From contig DBTN01000012.1 of assembly GCA_002307065.1 (NCBI GenBank), positions 160,976 through 213,207 of the forward strand: a stretch of 52,232 nt of DNA, given 5' to 3'. Below, one piece after another: positions 23,972 to 32,870 of this stretch. The stretch comes from Akkermansiaceae bacterium UBA1315 (GTDB lineage Bacteria; Verrucomicrobiota; Verrucomicrobiia; Verrucomicrobiales; Akkermansiaceae). Both the position numbers and the translations under genes were made by a program. How positions within the stretch are numbered: position 1 is the first letter of the stretch; each line of letters starts with the position of its first letter. A model generated the notes under the pieces. That model was not told the DNA's origin. It made no database searches and saw nothing but the letters and a program-made list of their open reading frames with translations.

Positions 23972-25390
23972 GTGATTCCAAACGTCCTCGCCGAACGCTA
24001 CGCCTCTCCCGCCCTTCAAGCCATCTGGTCCGCCGAGGGCCGCATCGTCCTGGAACGTGAGTTCTGGATCGCGGTGATGAAGGCTCAGCTCGATCTGGGG
24101 CTGGATGTCCCTGCCGAAGCGATCGCAGCTTACGAAAACGTGAAGGATCAAGTCGATCCGGCGTCGATCATGGCGCGGGAAAAGGTGACCCGTCACGACG
24201 TCAAGGCGCGCATCGAGGAATTCAACGATCTCGCCGGTCAGGAGCATGTCCACAAGGGCATGACCTCGCGGGATTTGACGGAAAATGTCGAACAGCTTCA
24301 GGTTTATCGGTCGTTGCTGATCATTCGCGACAAAACCGTCTCCGCGCTGCGCCGTTTCCGTGAACGCTCGGAAGCTTGGAGCGAACTGATCCTGACCGCC
24401 CGCACGCACAACGTCGCGGCGCAACCGACGACCTTGGGCAAGCGGGTCGCAATGTTCGGTGAAGAACTTTTGAGCGCGCTTTCCGCTTTGGACGCAGTTA
24501 TCGCCAGCTACGCGGTCCGCGGGCTGAAAGGTGCTGTCGGAACTCAGATGGATCAGCTTTCGTTGTTCGAAGGCGATGCCGAAAAGGTCGCGGAGTTGGA
24601 GCAGCGGGTTGTGTCGCATCTCGGCATGCCGGCGGTTTGGACAAACGTCGGCCAAGTTTATCCACGCTCGCTCGATTTCCGGGTGGTCGCCGCTCTCACC
24701 GATTTGGCATCCGGTCCATCTTCGTTCTGCAAAACGCTGCGTTTGATGGCTGGTCACGAGACTGCGAGCGAAGGATTTGCCCCGGGGCAAACCGGTTCCA
24801 GCGCGATGCCGCACAAGATGAATTCGCGTTCGTGTGAGCGCGTGAACGGTTTCCATGTGATTCTCAAAGGCTACCTTGCGATGGCCGCCGGTTTGGCGGG
24901 TGACCAATGGAACGAGGGCGATGTTTCCTGTTCCGTGGTGCGCCGTGTGATGTTGCCGGATGCGTTTTTCACCATCGACGGATTGTTCGAAACGTTCCTG
25001 ACCGTGCTCGACCAAATGGATGCTTATCCGGCGGTGATTGCTGCGGAAACTGCGCATTACCTGCCTTTCCTCATGACCACCACGATCATGATGGAAGCCG
25101 TGAAATCCGGCGTCGGTCGTGAAACCGCGCACAAGGCGATCAAGGAACACGCGGTGGCGACGGTGAACGATTTGCGAACCGGTAAGATTGATCGCAACGA
25201 TCTGATCTCACGTCTGGTGAACGACAAGCGGTTGGGTCTTTCGAAAGGAACGCTGGAAGGCATTTTGGCCAAAGGCGACCGCGAATCCGGTGCCGCCAAG
25301 GCCCAGATCGCTGCTTTTGCGAAAGCGGTGAAAGCTTTGGAAGCAGCAAGTCCCGAAGCCGCCGCTTACGGACCGGGTTCGATTTTATAA
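23972..25390 (+). CDS. purB: adenylosuccinate lyase
   Basis: 472 residues, GTG start. It catalyses two steps of purine synthesis: release of fumarate from SAICAR and from adenylosuccinate. Signatures of the fumarase/aspartase superfamily: HVHKGMTSRDLTENVEQLQ (His of the first active-site segment), ARTHNVAAQPTTLGKR (His/Gln segment) and the flexible signature loop TGSSAMPHKMNSRSCERV with its catalytic Ser. The length is normal for the long PurB subtype. It stands alone in the plus direction; a bidirectional terminator 100 bp on separates it from the convergent SNF2 gene. Confidence 0.95.
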   Translation: MIPNVLAERYASPALQAIWSAEGRIVLEREFWIAVMKAQLDLGLDVPAEAIAAYENVKDQVDPASIMAREKVTRHDVKARIEEFNDLAGQEHVHKGMTSRDLTENVEQLQVYRSLLIIRDKTVSALRRFRERSEAWSELILTARTHNVAAQPTTLGKRVAMFGEELLSALSALDAVIASYAVRGLKGAVGTQMDQLSLFEGDAEKVAELEQRVVSHLGMPAVWTNVGQVYPRSLDFRVVAALTDLASGPSSFCKTLRLMAGHETASEGFAPGQTGSSAMPHKMNSRSCERVNGFHVILKGYLAMAAGLAGDQWNEGDVSCSVVRRVMLPDAFFTIDGLFETFLTVLDQMDAYPAVIAAETAHYLPFLMTTTIMMEAVKSGVGRETAHKAIKEHAVATVNDLRTGKIDRNDLISRLVNDKRLGLSKGTLEGILAKGDRESGAAKAQIAAFAKAVKALEAASPEAAAYGPGSIL

Positions 25391-25410
25391 AAAGCCAACC
25401 CGTCGAAAAA

Positions 25411-25478
25411 TTGGACCTCGGACTTTAGTCCGGAGGAAGCATCGCACTGCAAAGAACGGACTAAAGTCCGTGGTCCAA
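25411..25478. repeat. long inverted repeat with nested GGACT-palindromes
   Basis: Arms 25411-25432 and 25457-25478 (22 nt each) match as an inverted repeat at 21 of 22 positions, separated by 24 nt. Each arm contains its own palindrome, CGGACTTTAGTCCG or CGGACTAAAGTCCG. It lies just after purB, between convergent genes. The form is REP/MITE-like but the sequence differs from elements A and B near 9.4-9.65 kb. Confidence 0.82.
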
Positions 25479-25489
25479 TTGAGGAAATA

Positions 25490-25523
25490 AAAAAGCATGT
25501 CTCAGAACGAGACATGCTTTTTT
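25490..25523. terminator. bidirectional rho-independent terminator between purB and the SNF2 gene
   Basis: Perfect stem AAAAAGCATGTCTC (25490-25503) / GAGACATGCTTTTT with a 5-nt loop AGAAC. A-run on one side and T-run on the other allow termination from both directions. Confidence 0.9.
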
Positions 25524-25546
25524 GTTAGATTGGGAAACCGGTTGGG

Positions 25547-28500
25547 TTATTTCGCGACCGGTTCGTCCTCGTCGATCGTGTGATTGAGGATGAACTGGAG
25601 GTCGTCGAGGCCGAGGTTCGAGGCGAAACCTTCATCGCCGAGCACGTTGGTGACGAGCTGGGTTTTTTGATGCTGAAGGATCCGGATCTTTTCCTCAACA
25701 GTGTCCCGAGTGAGCAACCGGTAGGCGATCACCTTGTTTTTCTGACCGATCCGGTGGGTTCGGTCGATCGCTTGGTTTTCGACGGCTGGGTTCCACCATG
25801 GGTCGTAAAGGATGACGTAGGACGCGGAGGTCAGGTTCAGACCGGCGCCACCTGCTTTGAGGGAAAGCATGAAGACGGACGGATCTTTGGTCGTCTGGAA
25901 CCGCTCGATTTCGCCTTTCCGATCCTTTGTCTGACCGGTGAGGTAGTGGTAAGGACGGTTGTCGAGTTCGAGACGCGCTTTGATCAGATCGAGCATCGAA
26001 ACGAACTGCGAGAAGACCAGAACCTTGTGACCTTCCTCGTGGAGCTGATCGAGGAGATAGAAAAGGGATTCCATCTTCGCGGACTCTTCCTTGAGATATT
26101 TCGGATCGATGAGGCCGGGGTGGCAGCAGATCTGACGAAGGCGCATGAGGCCTTGGAGAATCGCGAACGAATTCTTTTTGACCGCTTCGTCCGAGTCGAG
26201 GCCGAGGAGGGCTTTTTGAATCCGCTTGAGCTCGTTTTTGTAGAGTTCGATCTGGATGCCTTCCATTTTCGAGTAAACTTCCTCTTCGGTCCGCGGCGGC
26301 AAGTCTTGAGCAACTTGCAGTTTCGTGCGGCGAAGGAGGAACGGGCGAAGGCGTGATGCGAGGCGCATCTGGCTGAGCGGGTCCTTGCGTTTGTCGAAGC
26401 GCTTTTTGAAATAGGCGCGGGAACCGAGAACGCCGGGCATCGCGAAGGCCATGAGCGACCACATGTCGAGCAACCGGTTTTCGATGGGCGTACCGGTCAG
26501 CACCAGGCGGTTCTGCGAGTCGAGTTCGCGGGCGCATTTCGCAGCCTTCGAATCCGGGTTCTTGATCTGCTGGCCTTCGTCCAAAATCGTGGTGAGCCAC
26601 TTGATGTTGTTGAGCTCTTCGCCGCACACCCGAAGCTGTGCGTAGTTGAGGACCAACATATCGATGTTGTTTTGGATGTGATCGACATCGATGTCGTCGC
26701 GATTTTTGAGGATCTTGACGGTGAGGCTCGGCGCGAATTTTTGTGCTTCGCTGAACCAGACGTCCAAGACGGACTTCGGACAGACGATGAGCGCCGGTTT
26801 TTTCATGCCGCCGGATTTTTTATGTTCCTCGAACAGCCAGAGCAAATAGGTGAGCGACTGGATGGTTTTTCCGAGACCCATGTCGTCGGCGAGGATTCCG
26901 CCGAAGTTGTTGACCGAAAGGTAAGCGAGGAACTTGAAACCGTCGATCTGGTAAGGGCGAAGCGTGGCGTTGAGCGTTTCCGGCACGTCCGGGTTGACCT
27001 CCAACTGGATGTCGCCAGCGCGGTTTTTGATCCGTTCCCAAGCTTTCGGGTCGAAGACCTCGGCGGCCTTTGGATCGGCGAGCTGAAGGGCGTGCATCCG
27101 GTGCGTCTCACCGGAAAGGTCAAACGGATCGAGACCGAGACGGGTGACGGCTTCGCGTTGATCCGCATCGAGTTTGATTTCGAGGCGCATCCACGAACCA
27201 TCGTCCATCCGGACATAACCCCCACGGGCGGCGACGAGTTGACGGATCTGGATTTTCGAAAGATTGACGCCTTGGACGTCGATGACGATGCGCAGGTCGA
27301 ACCAGTCGATGTCCTGACCGACGACTTCGAAGCGGACCGCAGCGGTGACGGGGTCGGCGAGGATCGAGCGAAGGCGCAGGTCGATGTCGAGATCGATGTT
27401 TTCCGGCATCGATTTGATCCACTCCGCGAATTTTTCGGGGAACTGTTTGGTGATCCGCGATTTGAACGAAAGCAGTTTCTCGTCGTAGGTGAGGCCCATT
27501 TCGTCGAGGATCGCTGGAACCGGATAGAGGTCCTCGCGAGCGAAACGGAGTAGCTGTTTGCCTTTGACCGGTTGTTGTTCGGAAAGTTCCCAGCCGTCTT
27601 TGGTGAGACGCTCGGTGCGGCGGCCTTTGGTTTCGATGGCTTGGACGTCGATGACCAAGTGCTCGGTCTCGGCAGCGGTGAGGCCGGCGATGAGCTTCAT
27701 TTCGAAACGGGGCTTCAGCTCAAGATCGACCACGCGTTTTTTGAGCGACTCGGGAAGCGACGCGCCAATTTTGCGGAGGAACTCGACGCCTTCCAACGAA
27801 TCGATGACGCGTTGGGGAATGAGATAACGCGGCATTACGTCCGTTTCCTCAAGCCAGCGAGGTGGGCCGGGGAACACCGTTTCGTCGGATTGATAAAGCT
27901 CCTTGCGGCCGGGCAGCAAGCGGACCGAGTGCGAGACATTTTCTCCCGTTGCGGTGACAAGTTGCAGCGCGAAACTCTTCGAATCGTAGGCTTCGTCTTC
28001 GCAAACCCAGCTCAACGCTTCGTCCACGACTTTGAATTCCTTGTCGTCGAGGTTGACGATGTAACCTTTGAGCGCCGGCTGGCGGAACACCCGGTTCATG
28101 AAGCGGCAGGCTTCTTCCTGATCGAAATCGAGCGTGGTGTCGCCGTACTTGCGAACGTAAGCGAGGAAATGTTCCCACAGCGTTTGGCTGGAGGCATCCA
28201 TCAAAAGCGCCGCTTCGTGGTGGAGCGTGACATAGTTTTCGATGTCATTTTTTTCGCGAAGCTGGACCCAGACGTTTGCCTTGGATTCTTTCACTTCGAG
28301 GCGTGCTTCGTTGATCGTTGCGACCAAGCGGAACTGGACATTGAGCGGTGCGTCCTGAGGAGGGCGCTCGTTCACTTGTTCGATCCGGTCATACCAGGAA
28401 GCCACTTCGCGTTCCTGTTCCCAATCGGCCATTTTTTTCTGAACGTGGCCGAGATCGGTGATGACGCTCATGAACTCCGGGTAAGGGAGTTTCTTTTTGT

Positions 28501-29047
28501 AGAAGGCGTAGGCGATGTAGTTCCAGAATTCCAGAATGTCGCCCGGCGGCATCGGCCACAATTCCAACGGCTCGTAGGTGGTGATTTCCCAGCGCGGCGT
28601 GATCCGGACCATGTCGTGGTCGTGGAGTTCTCCTTCGATCACGTAACGACGATACCGCTTTTCGATTTTGGTGACGAAATCCGCTTCTTTATCATCCAGC
28701 TCGCGGCCGAGTTTTTCTTCGATGATGTCGAGGATGGGCGTGTCGTCGAATTCGTTGGGCGATTCTGGCAGATCTTCGCCGCGATGCATGCGCTCCATCA
28801 TCGTCGCGTATTGGCAAGCGCCGGAGATGATTTCGTCTTCTGCCGTGCACGAGCCGAACCACCGGTTTCCTTGCAAACGCAGGCTGGTACGGAAAATTCC
28901 GCTTTCGTCTTCGACGCGACCTTGAATGAAAAGGTGGTTGCCGAAAATCTGGGTGACGGCACCGTCCTTCTGCAGCATTTCACCGCGTTTCCGTGATTCT
29001 TCGGGGAAGCTGTTGAGAAAATTGAGAGTGGCTCGATCTGGATTCAT
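25547..29047 (-). CDS. SNF2/RapA-family DEAD/DEAH-type helicase, DEGQ box
   Basis: 1166 residues, ATG at 29047. The N-terminal third (to about 250) includes a degenerate SWIM-like region with Cys (GSCTAEDEIISGACQYATMM). A middle region of about 450 residues with beta-rich, acidic composition follows. The SNF2 motor begins near residue 700: motif I ADDMGLGKTIQSL, Ia CPKSVLDVW, II LDEGQQIKN (DEGQ instead of DEAH), III LTGTPIEN. The C-lobe has HKVLVFSQFVSMLDLI, MLSLKAGGAGLNLT and DPWWNPAVENQAIDRTHRIGQKN. It is a double-stranded DNA translocase rather than an unwinding helicase; its cellular role is not known from sequence. A 138-bp spacer separates it from the metal-transport operon upstream. 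Confidence 0.94.
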   Translation of the reverse strand: MNPDRATLNFLNSFPEESRKRGEMLQKDGAVTQIFGNHLFIQGRVEDESGIFRTSLRLQGNRWFGSCTAEDEIISGACQYATMMERMHRGEDLPESPNEFDDTPILDIIEEKLGRELDDKEADFVTKIEKRYRRYVIEGELHDHDMVRITPRWEITTYEPLELWPMPPGDILEFWNYIAYAFYKKKLPYPEFMSVITDLGHVQKKMADWEQEREVASWYDRIEQVNERPPQDAPLNVQFRLVATINEARLEVKESKANVWVQLREKNDIENYVTLHHEAALLMDASSQTLWEHFLAYVRKYGDTTLDFDQEEACRFMNRVFRQPALKGYIVNLDDKEFKVVDEALSWVCEDEAYDSKSFALQLVTATGENVSHSVRLLPGRKELYQSDETVFPGPPRWLEETDVMPRYLIPQRVIDSLEGVEFLRKIGASLPESLKKRVVDLELKPRFEMKLIAGLTAAETEHLVIDVQAIETKGRRTERLTKDGWELSEQQPVKGKQLLRFAREDLYPVPAILDEMGLTYDEKLLSFKSRITKQFPEKFAEWIKSMPENIDLDIDLRLRSILADPVTAAVRFEVVGQDIDWFDLRIVIDVQGVNLSKIQIRQLVAARGGYVRMDDGSWMRLEIKLDADQREAVTRLGLDPFDLSGETHRMHALQLADPKAAEVFDPKAWERIKNRAGDIQLEVNPDVPETLNATLRPYQIDGFKFLAYLSVNNFGGILADDMGLGKTIQSLTYLLWLFEEHKKSGGMKKPALIVCPKSVLDVWFSEAQKFAPSLTVKILKNRDDIDVDHIQNNIDMLVLNYAQLRVCGEELNNIKWLTTILDEGQQIKNPDSKAAKCARELDSQNRLVLTGTPIENRLLDMWSLMAFAMPGVLGSRAYFKKRFDKRKDPLSQMRLASRLRPFLLRRTKLQVAQDLPPRTEEEVYSKMEGIQIELYKNELKRIQKALLGLDSDEAVKKNSFAILQGLMRLRQICCHPGLIDPKYLKEESAKMESLFYLLDQLHEEGHKVLVFSQFVSMLDLIKARLELDNRPYHYLTGQTKDRKGEIERFQTTKDPSVFMLSLKAGGAGLNLTSASYVILYDPWWNPAVENQAIDRTHRIGQKNKVIAYRLLTRDTVEEKIRILQHQKTQLVTNVLGDEGFASNLGLDDLQFILNHTIDEDEPVAK

Positions 29048-29185
29048 CGTAAGGTGTGGGAGATTGCCGAAAAAATGCTAAAAAAAACGTCCGTGAATGC
29101 ACCGGGCGGGGGGCAAGTTTAGTCCAGATTTTCATGACGACGCAATAAAAACCTTAACCCACGGTAGGAAAGCGGCCTGTCGGGA

Positions 29186-30058
29186 TTACAAACGCAGTTT
29201 GGAAAATCCCAAGGTCGCGACAAATCCGATCGCTCCCGCTAAAATGACGGCGGCTCCGAGATTTGAATTGGTGGCGGTCGCAAGATAAAGTCCGCCGACG
29301 GCTGCCAGAAGACTTTGCACCACGACGCCCATTAGGACCGCCGGAACCCGGCGTGAGACCAGCAGACCCGTCGCCGCAGGTAAAACCAACAACGCGACCG
29401 ACATCACGGCACCGACCGTTTGGAACGCGGCGACCACGACCGCCGCCGTGATGGCAAGTAGAAGTGATTGAGCCCGAGCGGGGGACTGGCCGGTCAATTT
29501 CGCCAATGCCGGATCAAACGACGTTGCCAGAAGACGATGATAAAGCGCTCCGACGAAAATCATGGCTGCAGCGGCGGCCAAACCGGTGGTCAGCACGATG
29601 CTCGGAATTTCCAGCGATCCCAGCTTGAAAACGCTTCCGTGGATGGCGGTTTCCAGATTTCCGAAAAGCACACAATCCGGGTCCAGATCGACTTTCCCTG
29701 CAAATAGTCGCAATAAAATGACGCCGAGGGAAAACATCGCCGTAAACACCACTCCGGTCGCGGCATCCTCCCGAACGCCTATTTTCCGGTGGAGAAAATC
29801 GATCGCCATCACCGTCAGCCAGCCGGAAACGGCCGCTCCCGTGATCAGCCAAGGCGAATCCAGAGAGCCGGAAATCAGGAAACCGATCACGATTCCGGGG
29901 AGGACGCTGTGACTGATGGCGTCGCCAGCCAGCGACATCCTGCGCAACACCAGAAAGGTGCCGGGAAGCCCGCAAGCGATTGCGGTGAACGCGGCGGTAA
30001 CAACCAGCCAGACGCTGGTGGGAGAGCGCCACGGATCGATCCAAAAATCGAGATTCAT
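29186..30058 (-). CDS. ytgD: metal ABC transporter permease (YtgD/TroD-like)
   Basis: 290 residues from ATG 30058, whose ATGA overlaps the stop of the permease-repressor gene; the frame extends upstream only inside that gene. ABC-3 family (ZnuB/TroCD/MntB) membrane subunit with about eight hydrophobic helices. Signatures: LPGTFLVLRRMSLAGDAISHSVLPGIVIGF near the N-terminus and AAFQTVGAVMSVALLVLPAATGLLVSRR near the C-terminus. It should pair with the permease half of the neighbouring fusion to form the membrane channel. Last gene of a five-gene operon; assigned by position and family to YtgD of Chlamydia. Substrate is probably Mn2+ or Fe2+ (inference from the binding protein). Confidence 0.92.
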   Translation of the reverse strand: MNLDFWIDPWRSPTSVWLVVTAAFTAIACGLPGTFLVLRRMSLAGDAISHSVLPGIVIGFLISGSLDSPWLITGAAVSGWLTVMAIDFLHRKIGVREDAATGVVFTAMFSLGVILLRLFAGKVDLDPDCVLFGNLETAIHGSVFKLGSLEIPSIVLTTGLAAAAAMIFVGALYHRLLATSFDPALAKLTGQSPARAQSLLLAITAAVVVAAFQTVGAVMSVALLVLPAATGLLVSRRVPAVLMGVVVQSLLAAVGGLYLATATNSNLGAAVILAGAIGFVATLGFSKLRL

Positions 30059-31317
30059 TCCATCGCTCCTTTCCGGTGAGACGGCGGAATCGGCCTGCCG
30101 TGGGGATCGAGCGTCGGATTTCCGAGTTTTTTCTCCAACTGGGCGCGGCTTTCGGAATCGATCCAATGTTCCGTGCGTTCGGCGTCGTCGTGGACGTGAT
30201 CCGGTTTAAAATCGGCCTGCTCCGTCAGATAGCGTTCCCACAACCGGTGCGCGCGGATGAGTTGGGTTGCTAAAACACGACCGGTTTGCGTGAGTCGGAT
30301 TTCCGAATGTTCGCGGACGATCTTGCCGGTTTTTTCCAAATCCGAAAGCGCAGGTTGGATCGGATCCGTCTGGGATTTCTGCACAAGGGTTTCGGCGACC
30401 GGTTGGTCGATGCCGCGATTTTCCTCGTGGTGCCACAGATGTTTCAAAATGTCTTCGCCGAGAATTCTCAGCCGTTGGCGTCTCCGGCGAATCGCTACCG
30501 GAAACCAGCCGCCGCGTGGACCGAAAAGGGCCGCGCCCAAAAACAGACCGGTCACCGAAAGCGCCATCAGCGGACCGGTCGGGAGCGCCGTCCGCGAGGC
30601 GGAAATCAAGACGCCGATCCATCCGCCAAACGCGCCGAATCCGCAGGCGATCAGCGCGGTTTTGGGCAGTGATTTGGTGCAAAATCGAGCCGCCGCCGCC
30701 GGAGTCACCAGCATCGCCGTGACCAGAATCACTCCCACCGCTTGCATCGCGATCACGATCACGACGGTCAGCAGCGCGAAAAAGATCACTTCGATCGATT
30801 TCACCGGAAATCCCAGGACCCTTGCAAACGCCGGATCAAAAGACACCAGCCGCAGCGCGCGAAAACCCAGCGGGATGAGAATCAGCGTCAAAGCGGTGAC
30901 GACGGTGAGAAGCATCAGATCCCGCTGATCGATCGCGGCGATTTGGCCGTAGAGAAATGCCTGCACGCCCGCAGGTTGCAAGCGGGAGATGAGGGAAATT
31001 CCCAGTGCGAAAAAAACCGACAGCACCAGAGCGAGAGCGACGTCCGGTTTGAGTTTCGTTTTTCGCAAAAGCAGATGCATCACCGCGCTTCCTATCACCC
31101 CGGCGACCACGGCGCAGCCAAGCACGATCAGCGGATTCCGGCTGGCATTCCATGCGAGGCCGATCACCACGCCGGGAAGGACCGCGTGCGAAATCATATC
31201 TCCGGTGAGAGCCATTCGCCGCACGACGACAAAGGTCCCTAACAGACCGCAGACCAAACCTAACAGAAGAGCGGCGAACACCGCGCTTTGAAGAGCGGTG
31301 GGCAGGAAACCGGTCAT
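30055..31317 (-). CDS. ytgCR: metal ABC permease fused to a DtxR/MntR-like repressor domain (YtgCR-like)
   Basis: 420 residues, ATG overlapping the ATPase gene stop by 4 bp. Residues 1-275: ABC-3 permease with GTFVVVRRMALTGDMISHAVLPGVVIGL and IAMQAVGVILVTAMLVTPAAAARF. Residues about 285-420: a winged-helix and dimerisation region of the DtxR/MntR family, with LSDLEKTGKIVREHSEIRLT then AHRLWERYL and VHDDAERTEHW, ending GNPTLDPHGRPIP, nearly the family consensus. Metal ligands correspond to DtxR H79 and E83 (HRLWE) and H98, E105 and H106 (VH...EH); Cys102 of DtxR is Glu here, as in Mn-sensing relatives. In Chlamydia trachomatis the equivalent YtgCR is cleaved to free the YtgR repressor. The SH3 domain is absent. 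Confidence 0.93.
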   Translation of the reverse strand: MTGFLPTALQSAVFAALLLGLVCGLLGTFVVVRRMALTGDMISHAVLPGVVIGLAWNASRNPLIVLGCAVVAGVIGSAVMHLLLRKTKLKPDVALALVLSVFFALGISLISRLQPAGVQAFLYGQIAAIDQRDLMLLTVVTALTLILIPLGFRALRLVSFDPAFARVLGFPVKSIEVIFFALLTVVIVIAMQAVGVILVTAMLVTPAAAARFCTKSLPKTALIACGFGAFGGWIGVLISASRTALPTGPLMALSVTGLFLGAALFGPRGGWFPVAIRRRRQRLRILGEDILKHLWHHEENRGIDQPVAETLVQKSQTDPIQPALSDLEKTGKIVREHSEIRLTQTGRVLATQLIRAHRLWERYLTEQADFKPDHVHDDAERTEHWIDSESRAQLEKKLGNPTLDPHGRPIPPSHRKGAME

Positions 31318-32087
31318 CGCCGCGATCCTCCTTTTTCCAGCGCGGCGCGGGTCGTGATTTCACTGAGCAAGGTCAGCTTGCCGCCATACGTTTGCTCCAA
31401 AATTTCCGGACGAAATACTTCGGCGGTGGGGCCGTGGGCGACGACTCGCAGGTTCAGCAACAGCACGCGGTCGAAATAACGTTCCGCGGTTTGCAGGTCG
31501 TGATGGACAACGATCACCGCTTTTCCCGCATCGCGCATCTTTCCTAACAGCTCGATCATCGTCCGTTCCGTCGCTGCGTCCACGCCGGCGAAAGGTTCGT
31601 CCATCAGATAGACTTCCGCCTGTTGAGCCAGCGCCCTGGCCAGAAAGGTTCGTTGCTGTTGGCCGCCCGAAAGTTCGCCGATCTGGCGTTTCGAAAGCTC
31701 CGCCATACCGGTTTGCTCCAGCGCTTCCATCGCCCGCCGTTTTTCGGCCTTTCCCGGTCGCCCAAACCAACCCAGCCCTGCGTAGGTCCCCATCAGCGCG
31801 ACGTCAAAAACCGTAACCGGAAAATCCCAATCGACCGATTCGCGTTGGGGTACATAACCGATTTTTCCGAGCACTTGATCCAGAGGTCGATCGAGCAGCT
31901 TCACCCAACCGGCGTCGGCCTGGACCACTCCCATGATGGTTTTCAGCAAGGTCGATTTCCCCGCGCCGTTTGGGCCCATCACCCCGGTGAGCGTGCCGAA
32001 TGGGACTTCGATGTCCACTCCGTGCAGCACCGGTTTTCCGTGATAGGCAACGGAAAGGTCATGAGTTTCGAGAGCGAGCTTGTTCAT
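31314..32087 (-). CDS. ytgB: metal ABC transporter ATPase (YtgB/TroB-like)
   Basis: 257 residues, ATG at 32087. A complete ABC ATPase: Walker A MGPNGAGKSTLLKTI, Q-loop YVPQRESVDWDFPVTVFDV, signature LSGGQQQRTFLARALAQ, Walker B VYLMDEPFAGVDAATE and switch His in VIVVHHDLQTAERYF. The segment around the Q-loop (DWDFP) is typical of the Mn/Zn/Fe (ABC-3) subfamily. It powers import through the two permeases encoded downstream, and its stop overlaps the permease-repressor start (ATGA). It begins 9 bp after the stop of an outer-membrane barrel gene, so it lies inside the same transcript. Confidence 0.95.
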   Translation of the reverse strand: MNKLALETHDLSVAYHGKPVLHGVDIEVPFGTLTGVMGPNGAGKSTLLKTIMGVVQADAGWVKLLDRPLDQVLGKIGYVPQRESVDWDFPVTVFDVALMGTYAGLGWFGRPGKAEKRRAMEALEQTGMAELSKRQIGELSGGQQQRTFLARALAQQAEVYLMDEPFAGVDAATERTMIELLGKMRDAGKAVIVVHHDLQTAERYFDRVLLLNLRVVAHGPTAEVFRPEILEQTYGGKLTLLSEITTRAALEKGGSRR

Positions 32088-32096
32088 GGCAAAGAA

Positions 32097-32870
32097 TCAA
32101 AAACGGAACGTCACGCCTTGGGCGGCGGAAAAATCTTCTGCGGCGTCATTGAAGCCGATTCCGCCGGAAATGTCCCATTGAATGTTTGGGGAAGGGGACC
32201 AAGTGAATCCCACAAATCCCGACGCTTCGTAAGCTCCATCGCCCGTCACGCCGACGTATTCGACAAATGCGCCGGTTTTGTCCGAGAGGGCGGCTCCGAG
32301 GACGATCGAGTGGAGGAAATCCCACTCGTATTCGTCGTTGTCGTCATCCCAAACGCGTGCCGCTTCGCCTTGGAATCCGAGGCCGAGCGTTTCGGTGAGA
32401 TCGATCGAAACCGGGAAAATGATTCCGCCTTGCCATTCGTCTGAACTGACCGAAGTGCGTGTCGGGGTGGTGGCGTACGGCATGATGGCTGCTGCCGTAT
32501 TTCCGCCATCATTTCCCCAGAGATTCCATTTCAACCGGAGATCGATATCTCCAAATCCTTCGCTTCGCTGAGTCTGGCCCGAGCCGCTTTCATGCTCCGA
32601 AATCCATGGGCGGAAAACCCATTGCAGATCGATGGATTCGGTCATGCCGAACTTCACATTCGTCTCCGCCAGGGCCCAGGTTTCGGTTTTCATCCCGTCC
32701 GAGCGATCGCGCGAAAAACCGAGAATGTTGGATTCGACCTGAATGCCTCCGGGCTCGACCGTGTAAGGGCTTTCGGTCGTGTCCGGTCGATCTGCGGAAA
32801 GTTCGCGCTGAAATTCGACGGCATGAACCGGCAACGAAAATAAAAGTGTTAGAAAACCGGTCGCTCTCAT
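32097..32870 (-). CDS. outer-membrane beta-barrel protein (phenol_MetA_deg-like) inside the metal operon
   Basis: 257 residues, ATG at 32870, overlapping the stop of the binding-protein gene (ATGA). A signal peptide is visible (MRATGFLTLLFSLPVHA then VEFQ), followed by alternating beta-strand-like sequence and a terminal aromatic residue (AAQGVTFRF), as expected for a barrel inserted by the BAM machinery. Family features: LSADRPDTTESPYTVEPGGIQ, and FGDIDLRLKWNLWG in the middle, as in the MetA-pathway-of-phenol-degradation/transporter family (PF13557-like). The family name does not prove phenol transport. Placed between the binding protein and ATPase genes of a metal importer, it is a candidate outer-membrane pore for the same metal (inference). 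Confidence 0.82.
   Translation of the reverse strand: MRATGFLTLLFSLPVHAVEFQRELSADRPDTTESPYTVEPGGIQVESNILGFSRDRSDGMKTETWALAETNVKFGMTESIDLQWVFRPWISEHESGSGQTQRSEGFGDIDLRLKWNLWGNDGGNTAAAIMPYATTPTRTSVSSDEWQGGIIFPVSIDLTETLGLGFQGEAARVWDDDNDEYEWDFLHSIVLGAALSDKTGAFVEYVGVTGDGAYEASGFVGFTWSPSPNIQWDISGGIGFNDAAEDFSAAQGVTFRF

Noticed and set aside
27572..28996. 474-codon plus-strand frame opposite the SNF2 gene
   Set aside because: Shadow of the SNF2 coding strand; no motif, no ribosome-binding site.
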